Shown here one piece after another: positions 34,338 through 44,273 of a stretch of DNA of 64,000 bases; position 1 is the first letter of the stretch; every line of letters starts with the position of its first letter. The DNA comes from Streptomyces sp. DH24. GTDB taxonomy: Bacteria > Actinomycetota > Actinomycetes > Streptomycetales > Streptomycetaceae. The stretch is from assembly GCF_029813775.1 (NCBI RefSeq), contig NZ_JARVKW010000010.1, positions 1 to 64,000 on the forward strand, read 5' to 3'. A model generated the notes under the pieces. The model was given only the letters and a program-made list of their open reading frames with translations, was not told the DNA's origin and did not search any database. Both the position numbers and the translations under genes were made by a program.

Positions 34338-35705
34338 ATGGCAGGCACCCGACCCCGAACCGAACCCGGAACCGAACCCGGCCCAGAACCCCCGGGCTAC
34401 GACCCGGCGTCAGCCACCCGCTGGGCCCCGGAGCCCGACAAACGCCCCGGCCGCACCGCCTTCCAGCGCGACCGCGCCCGCGTCCTGCACTCCGCCGCCC
34501 TGCGCCGCCTCGCCGGCAAGACCCAGGTCGTCGCCCCCGGCACCATGGGCCAGGCGTGGGACGCCAGCCCCCGCACCCGGCTCACCCATTCGCTGGAGTG
34601 CGCCCAGGTCGGCCGCGAACTCGGCGCCGCCCTCGGCTGCGACCCCGACCTGGTGGAGGCCGCCTGCCTCTCCCACGACCTCGGCCACCCGCCCTTCGGC
34701 CACAACGGCGAACAGGCCCTGAACGAGTTCGCGGCCGACTGCGGCGGCTTCGAGGGCAACGCCCAGTCGCTGCGCCTGCTCACCCGCATCGAGCCCAAAC
34801 GGTTCGTCACCGACCCCGCCACCGGCGACACCGTCAGCGTCGGCCTCAACCTCACCCGCGCCGCCCTGGACGCCGCCACCAAGTACCCGTGGCCGCGCGG
34901 CGCCCACCCCACCGACCCGGCCTCCCCGAAGTTCGGCGTCTACGAGGACGACCGGCCCGTCTTCGACTGGGTCCGCGAGGGCGCCCCCGGCACCCGCACC
35001 TGCTTCGAGGCGCAGGTCATGGACTGGTCGGACGACGTGGCGTACTCGGTGCACGACGTCGAGGACGGCCTGCACGCCGGGCACATCGACCCCAACTGCC
35101 TGCACGCCGAGCCCGAGCGGCAGGAGGTCTTCGCGGTCGCCGTCGGCCGCTACGTCCCCGCGGACACCGACCCCGCCGAACTCGCCGCGGCCCTCGACCG
35201 GCTCCAGGACCAGCCGTGGTGGCCGCACGGCTACGACGGCACGGCCGTCGCCCAGGCCCGCCTCAAGGACGCCACCAGCCAGCTCATCGGCCGCTTCTGC
35301 CTGGCCGCGGAGGGCGCGACGCGCGCCGCGTACGGCAGCGGACGGCTCACCCGGTACACGGCCGAACTCGTCGTGCCGCGCGAGACCCGCATGGAGTGCG
35401 CCGTGCTGAAGGCGGTCGCCGACCGGTACGTCATGCAGCGCGCCGAGCAGGAACGGCTGCGCGCCGACCAGCGGATCGTCGTCGCCGAGCTGGCCGAGGC
35501 CCTCACCGCCCGCGCCCCGGACGGCCTGGACCCGCAGTTCCGCGCCCTGTTCGACCGGGCGCCCGACGACCGGGCCCGCAAACGCGTGATCGTCGACCAC
35601 ATCGCCTCCCTCACCGACGTCTCGGCCCGCTCGCTGCACGCCCGGCTGACGGGCCCGTCCGGACACCGGTGGGGGACGGGTGACCCCGATCGGGTCCGAA
35701 TGTGA
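34338..35705 (+). CDS. dgt: Deoxyguanosinetriphosphate triphosphohydrolase-like protein
   Basis: A 455-residue HD-domain phosphohydrolase. The metal-binding motif spans [14 protein letters not shown] and [21 protein letters not shown]; a second conserved block is [19 protein letters not shown]. Such enzymes hydrolyse dNTPs to nucleoside and triphosphate, adjusting the dNTP pool. ATG 34338 has no ribosome site, but TACTGT lies seven bases before it, so a leaderless mRNA is likely. It lies upstream of dnaG as in many actinobacteria, linking it to replication. Confidence 0.92.
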   Translation: MAGTRPRTEPGTEPGPEPPGYDPASATRWAPEPDKRPGRTAFQRDRARVLHSAALRRLAGKTQVVAPGTMGQAWDASPRTRLTHSLECAQVGRELGAALGCDPDLVEAACLSHDLGHPPFGHNGEQALNEFAADCGGFEGNAQSLRLLTRIEPKRFVTDPATGDTVSVGLNLTRAALDAATKYPWPRGAHPTDPASPKFGVYEDDRPVFDWVREGAPGTRTCFEAQVMDWSDDVAYSVHDVEDGLHAGHIDPNCLHAEPERQEVFAVAVGRYVPADTDPAELAAALDRLQDQPWWPHGYDGTAVAQARLKDATSQLIGRFCLAAEGATRAAYGSGRLTRYTAELVVPRETRMECAVLKAVADRYVMQRAEQERLRADQRIVVAELAEALTARAPDGLDPQFRALFDRAPDDRARKRVIVDHIASLTDVSARSLHARLTGPSGHRWGTGDPDRVRM

Positions 35706-35798
35706 CCCTGCGTGGCCTGATCGGGCCACTCCCTCTTCCCGCATCACGCTCCGTGCGGGACGCTCGCATGTGGCGGCACCATCACGAGGAGGCATCAA

Positions 35799-37064
35799 GT
35801 GGTCGACGCGGATCAGACGTTCGTCATCGTCGGCGGAGGACTCGCCGGCGCCAAGGCGGCCGAGACGCTCCGGGCGGAGGGCTTCACCGGGCGGGTGATA
35901 CTGATCTGCGACGAGCGCGACCACCCGTACGAACGGCCGCCGCTGTCGAAGGGCTACCTGCTCGGCAAGGAGGAACGCGACAGCGTCTTCGTGCAGGAGC
36001 CCGCCTGGTACGCGCGGCACGACGTCGAGCTGCACCTCGGCCAGACCGTCGACGCCGTCGACCGCGCCGCGAAGACGGTCCGCTTCGGCGAGGACGGCAC
36101 GGTCGTCCACTACGACAAGCTGCTGCTGGCCACGGGCGCCGAACCCCGCCGCCTGGACATCCCCGGCACCGACCTCGCCGGAGTCCACCACCTGCGCCGC
36201 CTCGCCCACGCCGAGCGCCTCAGGCGGGTCCTGGCCGCCCTCGGCCGGGACAACGGGCACCTCGTCGTCGCGGGGGGCGGCTGGATCGGCCTCGAGGTCG
36301 CCGCCGCGGCCCGCGAGTACGGCGCCGAGGTCACCGTCGTGGAGCCGTCCCCGACCCCGCTGTACGGCGTGCTCGGACCGGAACTCGGCCAGGTCTTCGC
36401 CGAACTGCACCGCGAGCACGGCGTCCGCTTCCACTTCGGGGCGCGGCTCACGGAGATCGTCGGCCAGGACGGCATGGTCCTCGCGGCCCGCACCGACGAC
36501 GGCGAGGAGCACCCGGCGCACGACGTGCTGGCCGCGATCGGCGCCGCCCCCCGGACCGCGCTGGCCGAGGCCGCGGGCCTGGAGATCGCCGACCCGGCGC
36601 ACGGCGGCGGCGTCGTGGTGGACGAGCGGCTGCGCACCTCCGACCCCGACATCCACGCCGCGGGCGACGTGGCGTCCTTCCCGCACGGCCTGTTCGGCAC
36701 CCGGCTGCGCGTGGAGCACTGGGCCAACGCCCTCAACGGCGGCCCGGCGGCGGCCCGCGCCATGCTCGGCAAGGAGGTCCGTTACGACCGGCTGCCCTAC
36801 TTCTTCTCCGACCAGTACGACCTGGGCATGGAGTACTCGGGCTGGGCGCCGCCGGGCTCGTACGACGAGGTCGTGATCCGCGGGGACGCCGGGAAGCGGG
36901 AGTTCATCGCCTTCTGGGTGAAGGAGGGCCGCGTGCTGGCCGGGATGAACGTGAACGTGTGGGATGTCACAGAACCCGTCCAGCGCCTGATCCGCAGCGG
37001 TGCCCGGGTGGACACCGAGGCGCTGTCCGCACCCCACGTCCCGCTGGAGAGCCTCGTCGGCTAG
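35799..37064 (+). CDS. FAD-dependent ferredoxin-reductase-like oxidoreductase
   Basis: A 421-residue flavoprotein with FVIVGGGLAGAKAAETLRAEG for FAD, YERPPLSKGYLLG, a NAD(P) motif VVAGGGWIGLEVAAAAREYG, and DIHAAGDVASFP, then a C-terminal reductase dimer domain. It resembles ferredoxin/rubredoxin reductases that feed P450 or dioxygenase systems. GTG 35799 has GAGGAGG six bases upstream. No dedicated ferredoxin or P450 is adjacent, so its partner is unknown; one could speculate it serves the P450s of the distant cluster. Confidence 0.88.
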   Translation: MVDADQTFVIVGGGLAGAKAAETLRAEGFTGRVILICDERDHPYERPPLSKGYLLGKEERDSVFVQEPAWYARHDVELHLGQTVDAVDRAAKTVRFGEDGTVVHYDKLLLATGAEPRRLDIPGTDLAGVHHLRRLAHAERLRRVLAALGRDNGHLVVAGGGWIGLEVAAAAREYGAEVTVVEPSPTPLYGVLGPELGQVFAELHREHGVRFHFGARLTEIVGQDGMVLAARTDDGEEHPAHDVLAAIGAAPRTALAEAAGLEIADPAHGGGVVVDERLRTSDPDIHAAGDVASFPHGLFGTRLRVEHWANALNGGPAAARAMLGKEVRYDRLPYFFSDQYDLGMEYSGWAPPGSYDEVVIRGDAGKREFIAFWVKEGRVLAGMNVNVWDVTEPVQRLIRSGARVDTEALSAPHVPLESLVG

Positions 37065-37108
37065 CCGTCCGCCGGTCCGCTCGTCCGGGGAGTGTCGGTC
37101 CGGCCCCG

Positions 37109-37114
37109 TAGAAT
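37109..37114 (+). promoter_or_regulatory. dnaG -10 element, leaderless start
   Basis: TAGAAT lies six bases before the GTG start of dnaG, with no ribosome site between. This spacing implies that transcription begins at or next to the start codon. Confidence 0.55.
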
Positions 37115-37120
37115 TCCCGC

Positions 37121-39037
37121 GTGGCAGGACGGATCAACGACGAGGACGTGAAGGCGGTACGGGACGCGGTCCCGATCGACGCCGTGGTGTCCGAGTACCT
37201 CCAGCTGCGCAACGCGGGCGGCGGCAACCTCAAGGGCCTGTGCCCGTTCCACGACGAGAAGTCGCCGTCCTTCCAGGTCAGCCCGAGCAAGGGACTCTTC
37301 CACTGCTTCGGCTGCCAGGAGGGCGGCGACACCATCACGTTCGTGATGAAGATCGACCACCTCACCTTCTCGGAGGCGGTCGAGCGCCTGGCCGGCCAGG
37401 CCGGCATCACCCTGCGCTACGAGGAGGGCGGCTACAACCCGTCCCACCAGCGCGGCGAACGCATCCGCCTGGTCGAGGCCCACAAGATCGCCGCCGAGTG
37501 GTACGCGGAACAGCTCGCGACCAGCCCCGAGGCCGAGACCGGCCGGGTCTTCCTCGCCGAGCGCGGCTTCGACCAGGCCGCCGCCCAGCACTTCTCCGTC
37601 GGCTACAGCCCCCAGGGCTGGGACCACCTCACCCGCTACCTGCGCGGCAAGGGCTTCAGCGACAAGGAGCTGATCCTCTCCGGCCTCGCCCAGGAGGGCC
37701 GCCGCGGCCCCATCGACCGGTTCCGCGGCCGGCTGATGTGGCCCATCCGCGACATCGGCGGCGACGTCGTCGGCTTCGGCGCCCGCAAGCTCTACGAGGC
37801 GGACAACGGACCGAAGTACCTCAACACGCCCGACACGGCGATCTACCGCAAGTCCCAGGTGCTCTACGGCATCGACCTCGCGAAGAAGGACATCGCCAAG
37901 GCCTCCCGCGCGGTCGTCGTCGAGGGCTACACCGACGTCATGGCCTGTCACCTCGCCGGCGTCACCACCGCCATCGCGACCTGCGGCACGGCCTTCGGCG
38001 GCGACCACATCAAGATCCTGCGCCGGCTGCTGATGGACAACGGCAGCGCGCGCGTCATCTTCACCTTCGACGGCGACTCCGCGGGCCAGAAGGCCGCGCT
38101 GCGCGCCTTCGAGGACGACCAGAAGTTCGCCGCCGAGACGTACATTGCGATCGCCCCGGACGGCATGGACCCCTGCGAGCTGCGCCTGGCCAAGGGCGAC
38201 GACGCGGTCGCCGACCTGGTCGAACCCCGCACGCCCCTCTTCGAGTTCGCGCTCCGCCAGATCGTGGCCCGCTACGACCTGGACACCCCGGCGGGCCGTG
38301 CGGCGGCGCTGGACGAGGCCGCCCCGGTCGTCGCCCGCATCAAGAACAGCGGCGCCCAGCACGAGGTCGCCGTGCAGCTCGCCGGCATGCTCGGCATCCT
38401 CGACACGCAGTTCGTCGTCAAGCGCGTGGCGCAACTGGCCCGCTGGGCCCGCGACCGCGGCGGCAAGGGCCCGGCCCCGGACCGCCGGCGCCCCTCCCCG
38501 GCGTACGACGCCGCCCCCCGCGCCACCGCCTCAGGACCGGCCCTCAACCTCCGCAACCCCGTCTACGCCACCGAGCGCGAGCTGCTCAAACTCGCCCTCC
38601 AGCGCCCCGAGTTGGTGTCCCCGGCGTTCGACGCGTACGGCGTGGACGAGTTCACCGCCCCGCCCTACGCGGCCGTGCGCCAGGCCGTCCTGGACGCGGG
38701 CGGCGCCGAACTCGGCGTACGCGACCCGCAGGACTACCTGGTCCGGGTCCGCGAGGCCGCCCCCGACGACACCGTCCGCGCCATGGTGACCGAACTCGCC
38801 GTCGAGGCGATCATGCTGCACCGCGGCGTGAAGGAGGTCGACGAGGTGTACGCGGGCGCCCAGTTGGTCACCGTCCGCCGCCGGGCCGTCGAGCGCCGCA
38901 TCCGTGACATCACGGGCCGGCTCACCCGCCTCGGCAGCCACGGCGACCCGGCCGAACTCGCCGCCGTGCAGAACGAACTGTGGGTCCTCCAGCAGTACGA
39001 CCAGGCCCTGCGGGAGCACGGCGCCGCCGCGCTGTGA
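37121..39037 (+). CDS. dnaG: DNA primase
   Basis: A 638-residue replication primase. The CHC2 zinc finger has Cys41, His44, Cys62 and Cys65 (CPFHDEKSP ... [10 protein letters not shown]). The TOPRIM polymerase core follows, with [17 protein letters not shown] and [20 protein letters not shown] providing the metal-binding acidic residues. A C-terminal helicase-binding region (from about 470) interacts with DnaB in relatives. A linker ([20 protein letters not shown]) separates the two. The start is leaderless, GTG after a TAGAAT box. Confidence 0.97.
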   Translation: MAGRINDEDVKAVRDAVPIDAVVSEYLQLRNAGGGNLKGLCPFHDEKSPSFQVSPSKGLFHCFGCQEGGDTITFVMKIDHLTFSEAVERLAGQAGITLRYEEGGYNPSHQRGERIRLVEAHKIAAEWYAEQLATSPEAETGRVFLAERGFDQAAAQHFSVGYSPQGWDHLTRYLRGKGFSDKELILSGLAQEGRRGPIDRFRGRLMWPIRDIGGDVVGFGARKLYEADNGPKYLNTPDTAIYRKSQVLYGIDLAKKDIAKASRAVVVEGYTDVMACHLAGVTTAIATCGTAFGGDHIKILRRLLMDNGSARVIFTFDGDSAGQKAALRAFEDDQKFAAETYIAIAPDGMDPCELRLAKGDDAVADLVEPRTPLFEFALRQIVARYDLDTPAGRAAALDEAAPVVARIKNSGAQHEVAVQLAGMLGILDTQFVVKRVAQLARWARDRGGKGPAPDRRRPSPAYDAAPRATASGPALNLRNPVYATERELLKLALQRPELVSPAFDAYGVDEFTAPPYAAVRQAVLDAGGAELGVRDPQDYLVRVREAAPDDTVRAMVTELAVEAIMLHRGVKEVDEVYAGAQLVTVRRRAVERRIRDITGRLTRLGSHGDPAELAAVQNELWVLQQYDQALREHGAAAL

Positions 39038-39305
39038 ACCGGGGCCGCCCGCTGCGCGGGTAACCGCGCGGTCACGCACCGGACTCAAAAAGTGCTCGCA
39101 CGCCCCTCGTGGCAGCTGTGTGTCGTACTCCACACTGGGTCCGGTGCCTGAGTCCTCGGAGCGCGGCCGGTCCGTCCCCCACGGGTCCGACAACCCCGCG
39201 GTTCCGCTCATCGCGTACGGGACGGACAGCGGCGAGGCCGCCGACCCCGCTCCCGAAGTACCGCTGCCGCCCTCCCCGGCAGCGATCATCCTGGAGGTCG
39301 CCCCC

Positions 39306-40388
39306 GTGCAGACCCAGACCCAGACCCTGCCCCCGTCCCAGACCGACCCCACCGGCGTCCTCGGCACGGTCGAGCCCGACGCGGAGCCGGACGTCCTCGC
39401 GGCGGTGCCCGCGCAGACCCGTGCCGCGCTCCACCCCGAGACGGTCGAACGGCCGCCCACCCGGCCCGAGACCGGCGGCCCCTCGTCGGACCTGTTCCGC
39501 CAGTACCTCCGCGAGATCGGCCGCATCCCGCTGCTCACCGCGGCCGAGGAGGTCGAACTCGCCCGCCGCGTGGAGGCCGGCCTGTTCGCCGAGGAGCGGC
39601 TGCGGCTCGCCCCCGACCTGGACAGCCGGCTCGCGGTCGACCTGGACAGGCTGGTCGTCATGGGCCGCATGGCCAAACGCCGCCTCATCGAGGCCAACCT
39701 CCGCCTGGTGGTCTCCGTCGCCAAGCGCTACGTCGGCCGCGGCCTGACCATGCTGGACCTGGTCCAGGAGGGCAACCTGGGTTTGATCAGGGCCGTCGAG
39801 AAGTTCGACTACGCGCGCGGCTACAAGTTCTCGACGTACGCGACCTGGTGGATCCGCCAGGCCATGTCCCGCGCGCTGGCCGACCAGGCCCGCACCATCC
39901 GCGTCCCGGTCCACGTCGTCGAACTGATCAACCGGGTCGTCCGCGTCCAGCGCCGCATGCTCCAGGAACGCGGCTGTGAACCCACCGCCGAGGAGGTCGC
40001 GGCCCACCTCGACCTGCCGCCGGAGCGGGTCGGCGAGGTCCTCCGCCTCGCCCAGGAACCGGTCTCGCTGCACGCCCCGGTCGGCGAGGAGGAGGACGTG
40101 GCGCTCGGCGACCTCATCGAGGACGGCGACGCCGCGAGCCCCGTCGAGTCGGCCGCGTTCCTGCTGCTGCGCGAACACCTGGAGGCGGTGCTGTCCACGC
40201 TGGGCGAGCGGGAACGCAAGGTGGTCCAGCTCCGCTACGGCCTGGCCGACGGCCGCCCCCGCACCCTGGAGGAAATAGGCCGCCTCTTCGGAGTCACGAG
40301 GGAACGCATCCGCCAGATCGAGTCGAAAACCCTCAACAAGCTCCGCGACCACGCCTACGCCGACCAACTGCGCGGCTACCTCGACTGA
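39306..40388 (+). CDS. hrdA: Principal-like (group 2) RNA polymerase sigma factor, HrdA type
   Basis: A 360-residue sigma-70 factor. Region 1.2 ([31 protein letters not shown]), region 2 ([49 protein letters not shown]), region 3 and region 4 ([15 protein letters not shown] ... [28 protein letters not shown]) are all present; the long region 1.1 of HrdB is absent. GTG 39306 is favoured by GGAGG eight bases before it; GTG 39144 or 39120 would add 54 or 62 residues without a ribosome site. Position next to dnaG matches hrdA of other streptomycetes from memory; HrdD-like identity is not excluded. The 268-base gap upstream presumably carries its promoter. Confidence 0.88.
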   Translation: MQTQTQTLPPSQTDPTGVLGTVEPDAEPDVLAAVPAQTRAALHPETVERPPTRPETGGPSSDLFRQYLREIGRIPLLTAAEEVELARRVEAGLFAEERLRLAPDLDSRLAVDLDRLVVMGRMAKRRLIEANLRLVVSVAKRYVGRGLTMLDLVQEGNLGLIRAVEKFDYARGYKFSTYATWWIRQAMSRALADQARTIRVPVHVVELINRVVRVQRRMLQERGCEPTAEEVAAHLDLPPERVGEVLRLAQEPVSLHAPVGEEEDVALGDLIEDGDAASPVESAAFLLLREHLEAVLSTLGERERKVVQLRYGLADGRPRTLEEIGRLFGVTRERIRQIESKTLNKLRDHAYADQLRGYLD

Positions 40389-40406
40389 ACCCGCAACACC
40401 GCCCGG

Positions 40407-40454
40407 CCGCTGCGGGCCGTCGTGCCGCAGGGGCGGCACGGGCGGGCGCAGCGG
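40407..40454. terminator. Compound hairpin between sigma factor and ABC exporter genes
   Basis: Outer arms CCGCTGCG/CGCAGCGG enclose inner arms CGTGCCGC/GCGGCACG with a four-base loop. It lies between converging genes and probably terminates both. Confidence 0.8.
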
Positions 40455-40476
40455 CACCCCGACGCCGGGCACCGCT

Positions 40477-42405
40477 TCAGTCCACCTCGGCCACAGCCTC
40501 GGCGAACTGCGCCTTGTAGAGCCGGGAGTAGGCCCCCTCCGCCGACAGCAACTCGGCATGCGAGCCCTGCTCCACGATTGCCCCGTTCTCCATCACGAGG
40601 ATCGTGTCCGCGTCCCGGATCGTCGACAGCCGGTGCGCGATCACGAACGACGTCCGCCCGTGCGCGAGCTTCGCCATCGCCTTCTGGATCAGCACCTCGG
40701 TCCGCGTGTCCACGGAACTCGTCGCCTCGTCCAGCACCAGGATCACCGGGTCGGACAGGAACGCCCGCGCGATGGTGATGAGCTGCTTCTCGCCCGCGCT
40801 GACCCCCGACCCCTCGTCGTCGATCACCGTGTCGTACCCCTCGGGCAGCGTCCGGACGAACCGGTCGGCGTGCGCGGCCCGCGCCGCCTCCTCGATCTCC
40901 CCGCGCGTGACCTCGCGCGCGGCCCCGTACGCGATGTTCTCCGCGATCGTGCCGCCGAACAGCCAGGTGTCCTGGAGCACCATGCCGATCCCGGCGCGCA
41001 GTTCGTCCCGGGACATCCGCGCGATGTCGACGCCGTCGAGGGTGATGCGCCCGCCGGACACCTCGTAGAACCGCATGAGCAGATTGACCAGCGTGGTCTT
41101 GCCCGCGCCGGTCGGTCCGACGATGGCGACAGTCTGCCCCGGCTCGACGGTCAGCGTCAGGTCCTCGATGAGCGGCTTCTCGGGGTCGTAGCTGAACGAC
41201 ACGTGCTCCAGCGCCACCCGCCCGCGCAGCTCGGCCGGCTTCTCGGCCGGCACCGGGTCCGCCGACTGCTCCTCGGCGTCGAGGAGTTCGAAGATCCGCT
41301 CGGCGGACGCGACACCCGACTGCACGAGGTTCGCCATCGACGCGACCTGCGTCAGCGGCATCGAGAACTGCCGCGAGTACTGGATGAAGGCCTGCACGTC
41401 ACCGATGGACAGCGCGCCGGAGGCGACCCGCAGACCGCCGACGACCGCGACCAGCACGTAGTTGATGTTCGACACGAACATCATCAGCGGCTGCATGACA
41501 CCGCTGTTGAACTGCGCCTTGAACCCGGCCTCGTACAGCGCCTCGTTCTGCTCGGCGAACTGCCGCGCCGACTCGTCCTGCCGGCCGAACACCTTCACCA
41601 GCGTGTGCCCGGTGTACATCTCCTCGATGTGCGCGTTCAGCGTGCCGGTGGAGCGCCACTGCTGCACGAAGTGCGGCTGCGACCGCTTGCCGACGCGCGT
41701 GGCGACGACGAACGACAGCGGCACGGTCACCAGCGCGACCAGCGCCAGGATCCAGGAGACGTAGAACATCATGGCGAGCACGCCGATGATGGTCAGCACC
41801 GAGTTGATGAGCTGGCCCATCGACTGCTGGAGCGTCTGCCCGATGTTGTCGATGTCGTTGGTGGCCCGGCTCAGCACCTCGCCGCGCTGCCGCTTGTCGA
41901 AGTACGACAGCGGCAGCCGCGACAGCTTCGTCTGCACGTCCTCGCGCAGCCGGAACATCGTGCGGTTCACGGTGCGGTTCACCAGCCGTGTCGCCACCGC
42001 CATCAGCAGGCCGGCGGCGAGGAACACGCCCAGCGCGGTCAGCAGGACGTGCCCGACGGCCGTGAAGTCGATGCCCTCGCCCGGTGTGAAGTCGGTGCTG
42101 CGGAGCATGTCCGCGATCTTGCCGTCGCCGCGCTCCCGCATGGCGTCGAGGATCTGCTCCTTGCTCGCCCCGGCCGGCATGTCCCGGCCGACGATCCCCG
42201 CGAACACCAGGTCGGTGGCCCGGCCCAGGATCTTCGGCCCGACCACGTTGAGGCCGACGCTGACGACCACGCACACCAGCAGCAGCCAGATCGTCGCCCG
42301 CTCGGGCCGGAAGTGCCCGACGAGCCGTCTGCCGGACTCCTTGAAGTTCAGCGAGCGCTGATCGGGACCGCCCCCGGCCATCATCCGCCCCATCGGCCCG
42401 GCCAT
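40477..42405 (-). CDS. ABC exporter half-transporter (second gene)
   Basis: A 642-residue fused permease-ATPase. Residues 40-370 hold six membrane segments (TIWLLLVCVVVSVGLNVVG first). The nucleotide domain has Walker A GPTGAGKTTL, signature VSAGEKQLITIARA (a variant of LSGGQ), Walker B VILVLDEATSS and switch His in IAHRL. An insert of about 50 residues between the first two membrane segments (GRDMPAGASKEQILDAMRERG) is characteristic. Its ATG overlaps the stop of the partner gene, so the two make a heterodimeric exporter of the multidrug/lipid type. The substrate is unknown. Confidence 0.92.
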   Translation of the reverse strand: MAGPMGRMMAGGGPDQRSLNFKESGRRLVGHFRPERATIWLLLVCVVVSVGLNVVGPKILGRATDLVFAGIVGRDMPAGASKEQILDAMRERGDGKIADMLRSTDFTPGEGIDFTAVGHVLLTALGVFLAAGLLMAVATRLVNRTVNRTMFRLREDVQTKLSRLPLSYFDKRQRGEVLSRATNDIDNIGQTLQQSMGQLINSVLTIIGVLAMMFYVSWILALVALVTVPLSFVVATRVGKRSQPHFVQQWRSTGTLNAHIEEMYTGHTLVKVFGRQDESARQFAEQNEALYEAGFKAQFNSGVMQPLMMFVSNINYVLVAVVGGLRVASGALSIGDVQAFIQYSRQFSMPLTQVASMANLVQSGVASAERIFELLDAEEQSADPVPAEKPAELRGRVALEHVSFSYDPEKPLIEDLTLTVEPGQTVAIVGPTGAGKTTLVNLLMRFYEVSGGRITLDGVDIARMSRDELRAGIGMVLQDTWLFGGTIAENIAYGAAREVTRGEIEEAARAAHADRFVRTLPEGYDTVIDDEGSGVSAGEKQLITIARAFLSDPVILVLDEATSSVDTRTEVLIQKAMAKLAHGRTSFVIAHRLSTIRDADTILVMENGAIVEQGSHAELLSAEGAYSRLYKAQFAEAVAEVD

Positions 42406-44138
42406 CAGGCAGCCTCCGCTTCCGTCAGCTGGGAGAGCACGATCTCCCGGTAGGTCTCGTTGTCCGCCATCAGCTCGTGGTGCCGGCCCGTGCCGACGAC
42501 CCGGCCCTCGTCCAGTACGACGATCCGGTCGGCGTCCCGGATGGTCGCGACGCGCTGGGCGACGATGACGACGGTCGCCTCCGCCGTCTCCCGGGCCAGC
42601 GCCGCGCGCAGGGCCGCGTCGGTGGCGTAGTCGAGTGCGGAGAAGGAGTCGTCGAAGAGGTAGATCTCCGGGCGCTGCACCAGCGTCCGGGCGATGGCGA
42701 GCCGCTGGCGCTGGCCGCCGGAGACGTTCGTGCCGCCCTGCGCGATCGGCGCGTCCAGGCCGCCCTCCAGGCGCTCCACGAAGTCCTTGGCCTGCGCCAC
42801 CTCCAGCGCGTGCCACAGCTCCTCGTCGGTCGCGTCCGGATTGCCGTACCGCAGATTGGTCGCGACGGTGCCCGCGAACAGGTACGGCTTCTGCGGCACC
42901 AGGCCCACCGTCCGCGCCAGCAGCCGCGGTTCGATCGTCGCCACGTCCACCCCGTCGACCAGCACCGCGCCGTCGGTCGCGTCGAACAGCCGGGGCACCA
43001 GGCCGAGCAGCGTCGACTTGCCGCTGCCGGTCGAGCCGATGACGGCGGTCGTCTCGCCGGGGAGGGCCACCAGGTCGATGTTCCTGAGCACCGGCTCCTC
43101 GGCACCCGGGTAGCGGAAGCCGGCCCCGCGGATCTCCAGATGGCCGTGCCGGCGCAGCTCCGTGACGGGCGCCTTCGGCGGCACCACGCTCGACGCGGTG
43201 TCCAGCACCTCCTGCACGCGCTCGGCGCACACCTCGGCCCGCGGCACCATCATGAACATGAAGGTGGCCATCATCACGGACATCACGATCTGCATCAGAT
43301 AGGCGAGAAACGCGGTCAGGTCGCCGATCTGCATCCCGCCGCTGTCGATGCGGTGCGCGCCGAACCACACCACGGCGATCGACGACAGGTTCACCACCGT
43401 CATCACCATCGGGAACATCAGCGCCAGCAGGTTCCCGGTGCCCAGCGACATCTCGGTCAGCTCGGCGTTCGCCCGCCGGAAGCGCTGCTCCTCGTAGCCG
43501 TCGCGGACGAAGGCGCGGATCACGCGGTTGCCGGTGATCTGCTCGCGCAGCACCCGGTTCACCGTGTCCAGCCGCACCTGCATGGCCCGGAACAGCGGGC
43601 GCAGCCGCCGCACGATCAGCGTCACGCAGACGCCCAGCACCGGCACCACCGCCACCAGCACGCCGGACAGCGGCACGTCCAGCCCCAGCGCCAGCACGAT
43701 GCCGCCGACGCACATGATCGGCGCCGACACCATCAGCGTGAACGTCATCAGCGCCAGCATCTGGATCTGCTGCACGTCGTTCGTCGTACGGGTGATCAGC
43801 GAGGGCGCCCCGAAGTGACCGACCTCACGCGCGGAGAACGACTGCACCCGGTCGAAGACGGCCGCCCGCACGTCCCGGCCGATCGCGGCGGCGGTACGGG
43901 CGCCGTAGTACACGGCCCCGATGTTGCACACGACCTGGACCAGCGAGATGCCGATCATCAGGGCGCCGTAGCCGACGATGTAGCCGGTGTCGCCGGTCAC
44001 GACACCGTTGTCGATGATGTCCGCGTTCAGCGTGGGCAGGTAGAGGGTGGCGCAGGTCTGCAGGAACTGCAGCGCCACCAGTACGGCGATGTGTTGTCGG
44101 TACGGCCTGAGGTAGGTCCGCAGAAGTCGTATGAGCAC
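42405..44138 (-). CDS. ABC exporter half-transporter (first gene)
   Basis: A 577-residue permease-ATPase with six membrane segments (residues 15-300), Walker A GSTGSGKST, signature NVSGGQRQRLAIARTL, and an EIYLFDDSFSALD Walker B in which Asp replaces the catalytic Glu. It is therefore probably the degenerate ATPase site of an asymmetric heterodimer. GTG 44138 gives the usual N-terminus (LIRLLRTYLRPYRQ) with GAGAG upstream; an earlier GTG at 44204 is possible. It is the first gene of the pair; the 135 bases upstream hold no gene. Confidence 0.9.
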   Translation of the reverse strand: MLIRLLRTYLRPYRQHIAVLVALQFLQTCATLYLPTLNADIIDNGVVTGDTGYIVGYGALMIGISLVQVVCNIGAVYYGARTAAAIGRDVRAAVFDRVQSFSAREVGHFGAPSLITRTTNDVQQIQMLALMTFTLMVSAPIMCVGGIVLALGLDVPLSGVLVAVVPVLGVCVTLIVRRLRPLFRAMQVRLDTVNRVLREQITGNRVIRAFVRDGYEEQRFRRANAELTEMSLGTGNLLALMFPMVMTVVNLSSIAVVWFGAHRIDSGGMQIGDLTAFLAYLMQIVMSVMMATFMFMMVPRAEVCAERVQEVLDTASSVVPPKAPVTELRRHGHLEIRGAGFRYPGAEEPVLRNIDLVALPGETTAVIGSTGSGKSTLLGLVPRLFDATDGAVLVDGVDVATIEPRLLARTVGLVPQKPYLFAGTVATNLRYGNPDATDEELWHALEVAQAKDFVERLEGGLDAPIAQGGTNVSGGQRQRLAIARTLVQRPEIYLFDDSFSALDYATDAALRAALARETAEATVVIVAQRVATIRDADRIVVLDEGRVVGTGRHHELMADNETYREIVLSQLTEAEAA

Positions 44139-44273
44139 GCGTATACGTCTCTCGGGGTCGGCGAAGGGGCCGGATGGTTGCCCCTGGCCCCTATCGTCGG
44201 ACACTCCCCCCGTGTTACCTCAACCGATTAACCCAACAGGCGGGTCACTCGCCGTGACGGGGCGGCCGCACAC

